Below, piece by piece: positions 26,404 to 34,570 of a stretch of DNA of 64,000 nt. The stretch spans positions 1-64,000 of the forward strand of contig JAGCVH010000003.1 in NCBI GenBank assembly GCA_017962495.1. Reading direction: 5' to 3'. Origin of the DNA: Bacteroidaceae bacterium. GTDB taxonomy: Bacteria; Bacteroidota; Bacteroidia; Bacteroidales; Bacteroidaceae. Made by a program: the position numbers and the translations under genes. Under the pieces are notes generated by a model. It saw only the letters and a list, made by a program, of their open reading frames with translations. It searched no databases and was not told where the DNA came from. How positions within the stretch are numbered: the stretch's first letter is position 1; every line of letters starts with the position of its first letter.

Positions 26404-28563
26404 ATGAAACGCTTTTTGTTGATTGCTCTTCAACTCCTGGTTGTCCTATCTATTCAGGCCGTGGGAGTAGGGGAGACCTACCGTGTTGTATCGAAAAAGT
26501 ATTTGAGTAAGTCGCTTTTCATTAAGGATTCGCAGCGCGAAGAAGGTGCTGACGTGGTGTTGTGGACAGAGACCAATGTCCCCTCGCAACAGTGGAAAGT
26601 TCATAGTGTTACCGCAGAAACCTTTGCCTTGCAAAATATCTATACAGGCATGTATGCGGCTCCACGTTCTCGTGTGACAGGTGCTACATTTGGCATTACA
26701 AGCACTCGTTCTTCGGGTCGGGTGGTTATTCATGCACTCGACGAGGAGTCGGGTATCTATCGCATTATGGATTCGGGCAAGAGTCTTTGCCTTTCTGTCG
26801 CTTCGGACGAAGATGGCGCTTCCGTTGTATGGGCGGTGCCTAATGATGAGGACGAAGGTCAGCAGTGGATATTCGAGCCAGTAGAACCACAGACAGCCTT
26901 TAATGCTTCCTTGCGCGAAACCATGATTGACGATTATCTCGCCCATCATCTTCACTCGCGTGGTGCAAACTATAGCACCTTCTACGAAGGGGGATGGGGC
27001 GAAAGTGAGCAACTCGAAGTCTTGCTCGATGCATATGAAGCCACGGGACTCGAGCGCTATCTTACTGCCGCCAAGCAGGTTTATGCCTACTTCAACAAAT
27101 GTGTTACTACTGATTGGACTGGTGGTTCTTCCTCTTCAGGCTACCATTGGTATGGCTATGACTTCAACGACGATGTCATGTGGCAAATCATTGCTGTTGC
27201 ACGTTTGGGATGGCTCTCGGGCAATAAGTCATACACAAACATAGCACGTCGCAACTTCGACCGCATCTATGACCGCGCTTTCATTCCCTTTACAGGTTTG
27301 ATGCGTTGGGCAGAACAGTCGGGTGACCGCTATGGGACAAACTCTTGTATCGCAGGCCCCACCGAGGTTGCCGCTTGCTATCTTGGTATGAGCGGATGTG
27401 GTGAGGAGTATTTCGAGAAAGCCCGTGATATCTATGCCGCCCAACGACGCCACCTCGCTCAGAACATGGCAACAGGTAAGATATGGGATAGCCTTGTATG
27501 GGACCCTTCCACGGAAACGGTAACATCCAAGAACGAGTGGGCTTCTACCTACAACCAAGGTACTATGCTTGGTGCCGCCTGCTTGCTTTACAATCATTAT
27601 GGAGATTCGCAGTATCTCTCTGATGCCCGCAAAATCATGTCATACACCAAGTCCGATATGTGCAACGATTATGGTATCATCCGCGTCTGCCAAGACCCAA
27701 CCAACGGTGACCTTTGCGGTTTTAAGGGCATCCTCATGCGTTACGTTCGTCGCTTTGTCCTCGAACTGAATAATAACACATACCGTGAATGGACGCTTCG
27801 TAACGCCTTCCATGCCTATTGCAATCGCGATGAAAAAGGACTCACAAGCACGGGTTGGCTTGCCAAATCCACAGCAGCCACCACTACCAATCCCTTTGCC
27901 TGTTCCACTGCTGCCTCTGCGGCCGCCAATGCTGTCTTAGGTGATGTGGTGAAGAAAGGCTTTAATCCGTTGCAAGGCGAAGGCTTTGACTATCATTGTG
28001 GGCTTCTCGTCGAAGACAGCGAGATGAGTGAAGGCGGAAAGGTTATACAAGTGAGCGATGGCTTCTGGGCAGAGTACACCAATATCAATTTCTCCACCGA
28101 TTCGGCTCGCAGTATTGCGTTCTCCGTTATCCTTCCTGAAGACTTCTCAACGGGGTCAATCGAAATCTATTTCGACAGCATGAATGGTACGCCGGCAGGT
28201 GTCTGTGAACTTAGTAGTTCTGCAACTGCGAAGTCGGTTCAAACCTTTGTCACAGACATCCTTCCCACGACAGGACGCCACCATCTCTTCCTTCGCTTCA
28301 CTAACAGCACAACCAATGCTCGCGCCTATAGTCTCTACCAATTCCAATTTAGTAATCTTTCTGCTGAACAAGTGACTCGTGTCGAGGCTTTGGAGGGCAG
28401 TCATCAATCAGGCTCTTTAGGGGGAGGGGATAATGACTCATACTTAGGCATATATGACCTCAGTGGTCGTTGCGTTTTCTCTTCATCACTTCATCACTTC
28501 ATCACTCCATCACTCCCAAAGGGCATCTACATTCGTGGTGGGAAGCAAGTGCTGATAAGATAA
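26404..28563 (+). CDS. Secreted GH76 alpha-1,6-mannanase with ricin-like and CBM6-like modules
   Basis: Signal peptide, then a ricin-like beta-trefoil (about 22-160; VVLWTETNVPSQQWKVHS, EGQQWIFEP). A GH76 (alpha/alpha)6 domain spans about 165-520, with the catalytic pair D256-D257 in GYDFNDDVMWQI, TNSCIAGPTEVAAC, and YNQGTMLGAACLLY. A CBM6-like beta-sandwich follows (about 530-655; GFWAEYTNINFSTDSARSIA, HHLFLRFTNS), then a sorting tail (IYDLSGRCV...KGIYIRGGKQ). Known GH76 enzymes cut the alpha-1,6-mannan backbone. It follows the GH-A gene by 26 bp. Just before the sorting tail an 8-bp tandem repeat is read in frame (28481-28514). Confidence 0.88.
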   Translation: MKRFLLIALQLLVVLSIQAVGVGETYRVVSKKYLSKSLFIKDSQREEGADVVLWTETNVPSQQWKVHSVTAETFALQNIYTGMYAAPRSRVTGATFGITSTRSSGRVVIHALDEESGIYRIMDSGKSLCLSVASDEDGASVVWAVPNDEDEGQQWIFEPVEPQTAFNASLRETMIDDYLAHHLHSRGANYSTFYEGGWGESEQLEVLLDAYEATGLERYLTAAKQVYAYFNKCVTTDWTGGSSSSGYHWYGYDFNDDVMWQIIAVARLGWLSGNKSYTNIARRNFDRIYDRAFIPFTGLMRWAEQSGDRYGTNSCIAGPTEVAACYLGMSGCGEEYFEKARDIYAAQRRHLAQNMATGKIWDSLVWDPSTETVTSKNEWASTYNQGTMLGAACLLYNHYGDSQYLSDARKIMSYTKSDMCNDYGIIRVCQDPTNGDLCGFKGILMRYVRRFVLELNNNTYREWTLRNAFHAYCNRDEKGLTSTGWLAKSTAATTTNPFACSTAASAAANAVLGDVVKKGFNPLQGEGFDYHCGLLVEDSEMSEGGKVIQVSDGFWAEYTNINFSTDSARSIAFSVILPEDFSTGSIEIYFDSMNGTPAGVCELSSSATAKSVQTFVTDILPTTGRHHLFLRFTNSTTNARAYSLYQFQFSNLSAEQVTRVEALEGSHQSGSLGGGDNDSYLGIYDLSGRCVFSSSLHHFITPSLPKGIYIRGGKQVLIR
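28481..28514 (+). repeat. In-frame 8-bp tandem repeat before a sorting tail
   Basis: Four units of CTTCATCA type, the last reading CTCCATCA, lie between IYDLSGRCV and KGIYI of the GH76 gene and encode SLHHFITPS. A piece like a GC-rich hairpin repeat (TTTAGGGGGAGGGG) lies 50 bp before it. Confidence 0.8.
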
Positions 28564-28617
28564 CGCGATTAACGACGCTTTATTGGTCCCCCTTCTTATT
28601 TAATTCATTCCTATTCT

Positions 28618-28746
28618 GTTGTTGTAAATAGCTATTTACAACAACTAAACCAAGGTTGCCTAGTCATTGAACCTAGGTTCGCCAACCTTCGAACGCAGGT
28701 TCACCAATCATCGAACCTAGGTTCATTACCTGTCGAGCCTAGGCCC
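28618..28746. repeat. Six-unit palindrome array, 21-22 bp spacing (convergent junction)
   Basis: The first unit is a perfect 28-bp palindrome at 28618-28645 (centre TAGCTA). Then come AACCAAGGTT (centre 28652), GAACCTAGGTTC (28674), GAACGCAGGTTC (28696), GAACCTAGGTTC (28718) and GAGCCTAGGCCC (28740). Spacing is 21 then 22 bp. It lies between the convergent GH76 and BspA-type genes. The rest of this 322-bp gap holds a terminator and a peptide-gene remnant. Confidence 0.85.
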
Positions 28747-28768
28747 TTTTCCGATTGCATAAAAAGAG

Positions 28769-28796
28769 GGAGGCCTTCCCATTACGGAAGGCCTCC
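28769..28796 (-). terminator. Terminator of the BspA-type gene
   Basis: Perfect 11-bp stem (GGAGGCCTTCC with GGAAGGCCTCC), 6-base loop; on the minus strand it is followed by CTCTTTTT. The hairpin and its flank match the terminators at 30354 and 34283. Confidence 0.88.
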
Positions 28797-28823
28797 TTCA
28801 CTTATCTTAATTCAAGCATGTGA

Positions 28824-28856
28824 TTACCACTCTTTGTCCCAGATACCCTGAGGGGT
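28824..28856 (-). pseudogene. Remnant of a small acidic peptide gene (C-terminal end only)
   Basis: On the minus strand this encodes TPQGIWDKEW and a stop, the same ending (WDKEW, stop) as the three peptide genes at 30409, 34337 and 39074. The DNA from here to the terminator also matches theirs. No ATG lies in frame upstream, and the frame runs back into the BspA-type gene. It is either a relic or the end of a diverged cassette in which the BspA-type protein took the place of the large protein. Confidence 0.55.
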
Positions 28857-28885
28857 CTCTATGGTTTCAATTGTTGTAAGAGTGT

Positions 28886-30130
28886 TTATAATCCCAGAAT
28901 AATATTCACGAGTGCAGTTACGTCGGCAATGGTGATGCTACCGTCCCCATTTATGTCGGCGCGCTCATGGTCATACAAGTATGGTACTGCATCATCTTTG
29001 CCCAGGATGATGTTTACGAGTGCAGTGACGTCGGCAATGGTAATTTCCCCATCCTTGTTCACGTCAACGTCAGTATTATCACCCATCTCAACGATATTAT
29101 TGAATTCCTTCCAATATTGGGCTGACTCGTAGGCTACCTTACAGCCTTTAGGTACATAAAGCGTGGCATTCTTGCGGTTGAAGAATGAGGATTGAGTAAT
29201 TGTTAAAGGAGTCTTAATATCAACTTTTACTGTAGTCAGACTGGTGGTGCCACCACCGAATGCAGCATTGCCGATGGATGTTACCGAACTGGGAATAGAG
29301 ACTTCAGCAAGACTGCTACAAAGAGAAAAGGCTCCCCCGCCAATAGATTCTAAACCATTGGGGAGGGTTACTGATTTCAGACTGCTGCAACCAGAAAACG
29401 CTCTGTCGCCAAGGGTTGTTACACTGTTGGGGAAGTCGACCGATTCCAGTCCACTACAACCATTAAAAGCATCATTGCCGATAGAAGTTACGCTTTCGGG
29501 AAAGGTAACAGAGGAGAGGCTTGTACATTTTTCAAAGGCTTTCACGCCAATGGATGTCACAGTATTAGGGATAAGGACTTCTTTTAGGCTACTGCATCCC
29601 GTGAACGTGTAATTGCTGATGGATGTTATGCTGTTGGGGATGGTGACTGAGGCAAGGCTGGTACAATTTTGGAAGGCATAGATGCCAATGGATGTAACGG
29701 AATTGGGGATTTCGATAGATTTAAGTCCAGTACATTCACTGAAGGCATACATGCCAACAGTCGTTACACTGTTGGGAATCTTAAATGATGTCAGGTTGTC
29801 ACATTTATAGAACGCGTTATTACCAAAGGACGTTACACTGCTGGGGAGTTTGACAGATCTCAGGTTACTGCAATATTGGAACGCCCAATTACCAATGGTC
29901 GTTACCCTATACGTAGTACCATCATATCTTACGGTTTCAGGGATGACAACATCACCTGTATAGGCAGGGGTGTTATTTGTTCCGTTAAGCAAATAAGTCA
30001 CCTTTGCTTCTGTTTCGGTAAAGAGATAGTATATGCCATCAATTTTTATAGGATCATAAAGCGTCTGGGCCTCAGCTGCCAAAAAGCACAGGAAAAGGGT
30101 GAGCAAGGAAGTTAAGAATTTTTGTTTCAT
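28886..30130 (-). CDS. BspA-type leucine-rich repeat surface protein with dockerin-like tail
   Basis: Signal peptide (MKQKFLTSLLTLFLCFLAAEAQ), then about eleven LRR_5/BspA repeats of 23 residues (pattern IPNSVTSIGxxAFxxCxSLxSV). Residues 354-414 contain two near-identical EF-like calcium loops (DVNKDGEITIADVTALVNII and DINGDGSITIADVTALVNII), the layout of a type I dockerin. BspA proteins of oral Bacteroidota bind host proteins; a dockerin would bind a cohesin, but no cohesin is seen here. It has a perfect promoter and shares its 3' terminator and a peptide remnant with the cassettes upstream. Confidence 0.85.
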   Translation of the reverse strand: MKQKFLTSLLTLFLCFLAAEAQTLYDPIKIDGIYYLFTETEAKVTYLLNGTNNTPAYTGDVVIPETVRYDGTTYRVTTIGNWAFQYCSNLRSVKLPSSVTSFGNNAFYKCDNLTSFKIPNSVTTVGMYAFSECTGLKSIEIPNSVTSIGIYAFQNCTSLASVTIPNSITSISNYTFTGCSSLKEVLIPNTVTSIGVKAFEKCTSLSSVTFPESVTSIGNDAFNGCSGLESVDFPNSVTTLGDRAFSGCSSLKSVTLPNGLESIGGGAFSLCSSLAEVSIPSSVTSIGNAAFGGGTTSLTTVKVDIKTPLTITQSSFFNRKNATLYVPKGCKVAYESAQYWKEFNNIVEMGDNTDVDVNKDGEITIADVTALVNIILGKDDAVPYLYDHERADINGDGSITIADVTALVNIILGL

Positions 30131-30199
30131 TATTTTAATATAATTTTAGAATCTGTTCTATAGCGGAAGCTTTTATCTATCGCCTTTGTAATTAGCATG

Positions 30200-30230
30200 C
30201 AAAGGTACGTCTTTTAATTCATTTTTCAAA
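30200..30230 (-). promoter_or_regulatory. Promoter of the BspA-type gene
   Basis: Minus strand: TTTG (30227-30230), 19 bp, TACCTTTG (30200-30207). A perfect consensus match. The leader is about 65 nt. Confidence 0.8.
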
Positions 30231-30353
30231 GTAAAAACTTTAGAAATATTCGATAAATTATTGTGAGTTCAAAGAAATATAAATGATTTAGAATTTACAA
30301 ACTATTCTTTATAGCAGATGATTTATTTCGCCATATTTCCTTCAATAAATAAA

Positions 30354-30382
30354 GGGAGGCCATCCTTAACGGAAGGCCTCCC
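30354..30382 (-). terminator. Terminator of cassette 1
   Basis: 12-bp stem with one mismatch (GGGAGGCCATCC with GGAAGGCCTCCC), 5-base loop, minus-strand tail CTTTATTT. It is a near copy of the hairpins at 28769 and 34283. Confidence 0.88.
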
Positions 30383-30408
30383 TCACTTATCTTAGTTCAA
30401 GTGTGTGA

Positions 30409-30594
30409 TTACCACTCTTTGTCCCAAAGGTTTGACTTCTGTGCTCCTTCAGAAGTAACTTCTTCATTCCAGAGATCGTCGTCCTTGAATTCCTTTGCAT
30501 CGGCATAGTCATAGATGTCTGATTCTGCCATGATATTAACATCCATGGCCATCTCGACTACTTTCATGTAGGGCTCTATATATATCATTTTCAT
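30409..30594 (-). CDS. Small acidic peptide, cassette 1
   Basis: 61 residues, family not recognised by name. It starts MKMIYIEPYMKVVEMAMDVN, followed by an acidic part with IMAESDIYDYADAKEFKDDD and ending SNLWDKEW. The last 41 residues are identical in the three copies in the window. There is no signal peptide, membrane segment or cysteine. An unusually strong ribosome binding site (AGGAGG, 30603-30608) lies 8 bases before the ATG. It lies 18 bp downstream of the large secreted protein gene, clearly in its operon. The 'MK..YIEP.MKVVE' start resembles small proteins common in Prevotella genomes, as far as I remember. Confidence 0.8.
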   Translation of the reverse strand: MKMIYIEPYMKVVEMAMDVNIMAESDIYDYADAKEFKDDDLWNEEVTSEGAQKSNLWDKEW

Positions 30595-30612
30595 AATCTA
30601 GTCCTCCTTTCT

Positions 30613-33600
30613 TTACTTAACTATGATCTTAACACCGTTTACTACATAGATACCTGCAGGTACATTCACGGTCTTCACTTCACCAGCCTTCATGTCGATG
30701 TTGTAGCGAGCAACGCCGTTTACGCCGTTTACGCGAACATTATTGTCAATCTTGGAAGCAATGGTAAGCGTGCCATGTCCAGCCTTCACGCCGAGATCGG
30801 CAACTTGCTTGAGGTCGCGAATGGCATCGGGTTCATCACCCATACCTTCACCAAAGATGATGTCCAGCGTAGAGAACTTGGCAGGATTGTTAGAAGGTGA
30901 CGTCGTATAGAACGAACGGAAGGGCAGTATCTTTACGGTCGAGACACTTGAAGCCAATGTGCTTGAGTTCAGGAAGCGACCCTGTGCGAAATAGAATATG
31001 CCATTTTCCTTAGCAATCTCTATACCAGAGAGAGTACCGTAGCTCGTGAACTGGTAGGTATTACCTCCTTCATTTCCTTCTGCAAAGGTTCCGGTTGACG
31101 TAGTGCCTGGATAGATATACTTCATTCCATTTACAGTGTTGCCCTTTGTTGTCTTCGCAATTCTTGCGCCATTCTGAATGATAACAAACGATCCATTTTC
31201 GCTAGTATTACTTGTGACTTGCAGGAGATATGGTTTGTTAGGCTCAGAAGTAGTAGCACCATCACCCAAGTCTGGGAAGTATGCCCAAGGCTTATCGCCA
31301 GTCGTTGTGATGGCATTGTCGTTTTGCATAGTGTGCAAAGTGAAGCTTGATGCACCAGTAGCAGCTTGTTCAAGGTTTATTGCGAATGGCAGGATGATGG
31401 AAGCGCACTCCACTGGATTGTACCCCGACTTAGAGATTTGTCTCTCATACTTGACATAATTGGCGGCATCCACCTGAATGTCGTATGGAGAATAGAACGG
31501 ATGCTTGTCGGTCAGCACGATGTTGTTGGCGGCACGGTAACCACCAGAGGCCATCTTATAAGCCACGTTGTTACTGTTTCCTGAGGAACCTTCGGGAACG
31601 AAGATCAGACAGTTGGGTGCATAAGCATTTAAGAAATCCTCCAATGAACTGTGATGTTCAGTTGCCACATGATAGATTCCTTTCAACTGACTGAAATCAA
31701 GATTGAGAATCTGCTTATAATCTGTATTTTCAGGAATATTATTGTTGAAGTCATCTTTATGAGTTTCCGTCAGGATTTTCGTAATTCCATCGTAGATTAC
31801 ATCTGTAGAAGAGTAACCAGCTGCACCGCTTCCGTCAGTGGCAGTAACCTTTACGTTATAGAAGATACTATTCGAATTTACGTCGTAGAATGTATTGTCG
31901 TATATCTTCTCAAATTCGAATTTCGTATCATAAGTTGATGACTGTACGTGGACAATCATCTGATAATATGCGTAAGCGCGATGCTGAGTGGCTGTCGTTG
32001 GGGCTATGTTATAACGTGTTTCGTCAGTCGTGAACACGTAACGAGTGAGATGCTGATCCTCTGCAGAAACAGTGAATTCCATATTAGTAAATGATCCATT
32101 GTTTGGGTCTGCAGCATATTTCTCCAGAGAGAAAGGATACTCTTTATAAGTTCCGCCACCAGTTCCCACTTGGTCTGCGTTGTTGAATTTGAACTTTGCA
32201 GTACCAACGGTACCAACCACTAAACGCTCCAATGGCGTAGCAGATGCGGCCTCTGCGGTGTTGCTATAAAGATTGTTATTAGTTTGACCAAAAGCGTTAT
32301 AATGATCCGACTTTACGAAATTGATACGTGAGGTATGAGAAGCAGATCCTCCTTCATAAGTTTCGTCGAAATACTTACTCTTTAGTTCTTCAAAGGTAAT
32401 AAGCACATCAGTTCCATTCAACCCTGAAGGCAGATAGAAATAGAATTCACCACCGTTCACACTGAAGTCGGAAGCAGTGAAGGTTTCAGTTAATCTAATT
32501 TCTGTTGCTTCTTCATCCTGACAAACAACAGTCATCTTATCGAGATAGGGGTCGAGGGCCTGCATGGTAAGTGTGGCGCGCACAAGGCCGATACCTTGAA
32601 CTCCAAACTTCACTGCATCGTTGTTCAGACCTGTGATCGAAACCTTACCGCTTGGGTTACTGCTATTAACGGCATATCCTGTCTTGTTTGCTCCCGTTTT
32701 GTCATAGACATACAAAGTGAAGTCGTTATCCGAATCGGTCTCACCTGTCCATGAAGCTAAATTGCCGTTTTCGTTCTGTGCAACAGTTGCATTACCATTA
32801 TTGTATTTTAGGTAAAGCGTATAAAATGCATAACTTCCTGAAATATGGTTGTTTGCATTAACGCTTAATGGATGGTCTGGTACACTTGTATAGGTTCTAA
32901 AGGTAAAAGTCCTATTAAGAATGTTGCCTCCGACGTCATATCCTAAGTAAGTATTACCTGAATAGATACGACCATTGTTATCACGGTTCCACTCTGTTCT
33001 TGTTGTAGAGAACTGGCCATTGGTACCCAGGTAGTAAGTAGTGCCACCAGAAGTATAGGTAATATAATATTTAATCTCAGCATTTGGAAGTTTGTACTCA
33101 AATTCGGCACCGACGATGCGATAGCCAACGGGTACCTTCGTTCCGTCAGATACTTCTACATTATCAGGAGTCTCGATGAAATAGACTTGCTCCTGATTGT
33201 CGCGACCAAGTTTGAAATAATTGTCTTGTGAAGAGATAGTACCACTCTTGTAGTCAACCACCTGTCCGCTTGTTCCATCAAGTCCTGTGCCTGCCTTAGT
33301 GGACTCGGCTTCATATAGATGTAATTTTCCTGCTAAGTCATGTACGTTGGCAGAGCTGTAACTAATACGGGTTACTCCGTTGTATGTTCTGCTCTCAATT
33401 GTACCAAAGTCCACCTTGCTGGTAGGAAACGAGATGTCAACGGCACTGACGGGAGACGTGATTGTGCCGGCGGGAGTTACGGGCGAATAGTTCTCTTCAG
33501 CTGTGAAGAAGAATTCTGCACTCTCAAACTGGATGAGAGCGCGAGTCCTGTCTGGATATTGCAACCTGAAATACAAGACATTACTCATATCTCCCTCAGT

Positions 33601-34158
33601 CTGTGACTCACGATAGATAGAATCTAGTCCATTAATGTTAATACTTGCTTGTGCCCTGTTGTCTCCGGTGTTTGCCATATAAGTAAAACTGCTGTTTGTT
33701 TCACCAAAAGTAGACGAAGCAGTTCCTGCATTACCAGTATTAAACTGACTGTTTTGAGCATTACGTGGTTTTGTAAACTTGATGATGTAACCTGTAAAGC
33801 GATAGCCCTTAGGCAAACTTATTGTAACATAGCAATTGTCTGCGTTATTAACCTGGCCATGGGCAATCTGTATTTTATCGCCATTTCTAAAGATGTTGTT
33901 GGCAGGGTTGGCCAACTGACCACTTTCGGTCTTCTGTGTATCATCGGCAACAGTCATCACCATGCTTAGCTGTTCGTGCTGCCATGAGGCAAAACCACCA
34001 AGATTGAAGAAAGTGTCTGTTTGACCACCGTTCTTCATAGAAGCAATCATGCTACCGTTCGTAGCTTTGATAGTCACGTTCTGCGCCTGTAAAGAAAGCG
34101 GCGCAAGCAGGATACTCAGGAAGAGCATCCACGTTTTCATAACTCGTTCTGTTCTCAT
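30613..34158 (-). CDS. Large secreted protein, cassette 1 copy
   Basis: About 1182 residues, paralogous to the proteins at 34570 and 39305. From the ATG at 34158 it has a signal peptide ending PLSLQAQ. A beta-rich N-terminal domain shared by all three follows (NVTIKATNGSM, FASWQHEQLSM, LPKGYRFTGYIIKF, then a FGETNSSFTY segment). A long middle contains YNIAPTTATQH, also shared. The conserved C-terminal 130 residues include ILPFRSFYTTSP, GEGMGDEPDAIRDLK and the end GEVKTVNVPAGIYVVNGVKI. That last part resembles C-terminal sorting or beta-sandwich tails of Bacteroidales surface proteins. No enzyme motif was seen; likely surface or secreted, function unknown. Confidence 0.8.
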   Translation of the reverse strand: MRTERVMKTWMLFLSILLAPLSLQAQNVTIKATNGSMIASMKNGGQTDTFFNLGGFASWQHEQLSMVMTVADDTQKTESGQLANPANNIFRNGDKIQIAHGQVNNADNCYVTISLPKGYRFTGYIIKFTKPRNAQNSQFNTGNAGTASSTFGETNSSFTYMANTGDNRAQASININGLDSIYRESQTEGDMSNVLYFRLQYPDRTRALIQFESAEFFFTAEENYSPVTPAGTITSPVSAVDISFPTSKVDFGTIESRTYNGVTRISYSSANVHDLAGKLHLYEAESTKAGTGLDGTSGQVVDYKSGTISSQDNYFKLGRDNQEQVYFIETPDNVEVSDGTKVPVGYRIVGAEFEYKLPNAEIKYYITYTSGGTTYYLGTNGQFSTTRTEWNRDNNGRIYSGNTYLGYDVGGNILNRTFTFRTYTSVPDHPLSVNANNHISGSYAFYTLYLKYNNGNATVAQNENGNLASWTGETDSDNDFTLYVYDKTGANKTGYAVNSSNPSGKVSITGLNNDAVKFGVQGIGLVRATLTMQALDPYLDKMTVVCQDEEATEIRLTETFTASDFSVNGGEFYFYLPSGLNGTDVLITFEELKSKYFDETYEGGSASHTSRINFVKSDHYNAFGQTNNNLYSNTAEAASATPLERLVVGTVGTAKFKFNNADQVGTGGGTYKEYPFSLEKYAADPNNGSFTNMEFTVSAEDQHLTRYVFTTDETRYNIAPTTATQHRAYAYYQMIVHVQSSTYDTKFEFEKIYDNTFYDVNSNSIFYNVKVTATDGSGAAGYSSTDVIYDGITKILTETHKDDFNNNIPENTDYKQILNLDFSQLKGIYHVATEHHSSLEDFLNAYAPNCLIFVPEGSSGNSNNVAYKMASGGYRAANNIVLTDKHPFYSPYDIQVDAANYVKYERQISKSGYNPVECASIILPFAINLEQAATGASSFTLHTMQNDNAITTTGDKPWAYFPDLGDGATTSEPNKPYLLQVTSNTSENGSFVIIQNGARIAKTTKGNTVNGMKYIYPGTTSTGTFAEGNEGGNTYQFTSYGTLSGIEIAKENGIFYFAQGRFLNSSTLASSVSTVKILPFRSFYTTSPSNNPAKFSTLDIIFGEGMGDEPDAIRDLKQVADLGVKAGHGTLTIASKIDNNVRVNGVNGVARYNIDMKAGEVKTVNVPAGIYVVNGVKIIVK

Positions 34159-34189
34159 AATCAAAGAATTACATTTTCAAAAATCGGCG

Positions 34190-34220
34190 CAAATATACAA
34201 TAATTCTTTGAAATGACAAA
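34190..34220 (-). promoter_or_regulatory. Promoter of cassette 1
   Basis: Minus strand: TTTG (34217-34220), 19 bp, TATATTTG (34190-34197). A perfect consensus match with a leader of about 25 nt. Confidence 0.8.
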
Positions 34221-34282
34221 GACATTACATAATTTCTATAATTCCGTATGATAAATTAATGATATATGTCAACATAAAACAA

Positions 34283-34311
34283 GGGAGGCCATCCATTACG
34301 GAAGGCCTCCC
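34283..34311 (-). terminator. Terminator of cassette 2
   Basis: 12-bp stem with one mismatch (GGGAGGCCATCC with GGAAGGCCTCCC), loop ATTAC, minus-strand tail TTGTTTTA. Same element as at 30354. Confidence 0.88.
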
Positions 34312-34336
34312 TCACTTATTTAGTTCAAGTGTCTGA

Positions 34337-34519
34337 TTACCACTCTTTGTCCCAAAGGTTTGACTTTTGTGCTCCTTCAGAAGTTACTTCTTCATTCCAG
34401 AGATCGTCGTCCTTGAACTCCTTAGCGTCGGCATAGTCATAGATGTCTGATTCTGCCATGATATTTACATCCGTGGCCATCTCGACAACTTTCATGCAAG
34501 GTTCTATATATTTTTTCAT
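34337..34519 (-). CDS. Small acidic peptide, cassette 2
   Basis: 60 residues, starting MKKYIEPCMKVVEMATDVN; from IMAESD to the end it is identical in protein to copies 1 and 3, although several codons differ from copy 1 (for example GAG for GAA, GAC for GAT, GCT for GCA). I place the start at ATG 34519 and not at the in-frame ATG 15 bp upstream, because GGAGG at 34528-34532 stands 8 bases before it and the upstream ATG overlaps that site. It follows the large protein gene by 50 bp that hold a 16-bp tandem repeat. Confidence 0.8.
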   Translation of the reverse strand: MKKYIEPCMKVVEMATDVNIMAESDIYDYADAKEFKDDDLWNEEVTSEGAQKSNLWDKEW

Positions 34520-34538
34520 TGTTATATCCTCCATTAAT

Positions 34539-34570
34539 TAACCTGTTAAACTTTTAACCTGTTAAACTCT
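34539..34570. repeat. 16-bp tandem repeat between large protein and peptide genes
   Basis: TAACCTGTTAAACTTT at 34539-34554 and TAACCTGTTAAACTCT at 34555-34570, ending at the stop codon of the cassette 2 large protein. Confidence 0.85.

Noticed and set aside
30409..30594. Small peptides as bacteriocins or modified-peptide precursors
   Set aside because: No leader with GG cleavage site, no cysteines in copy 1, and no modification, immunity or export genes nearby. Not excluded, but unsupported.
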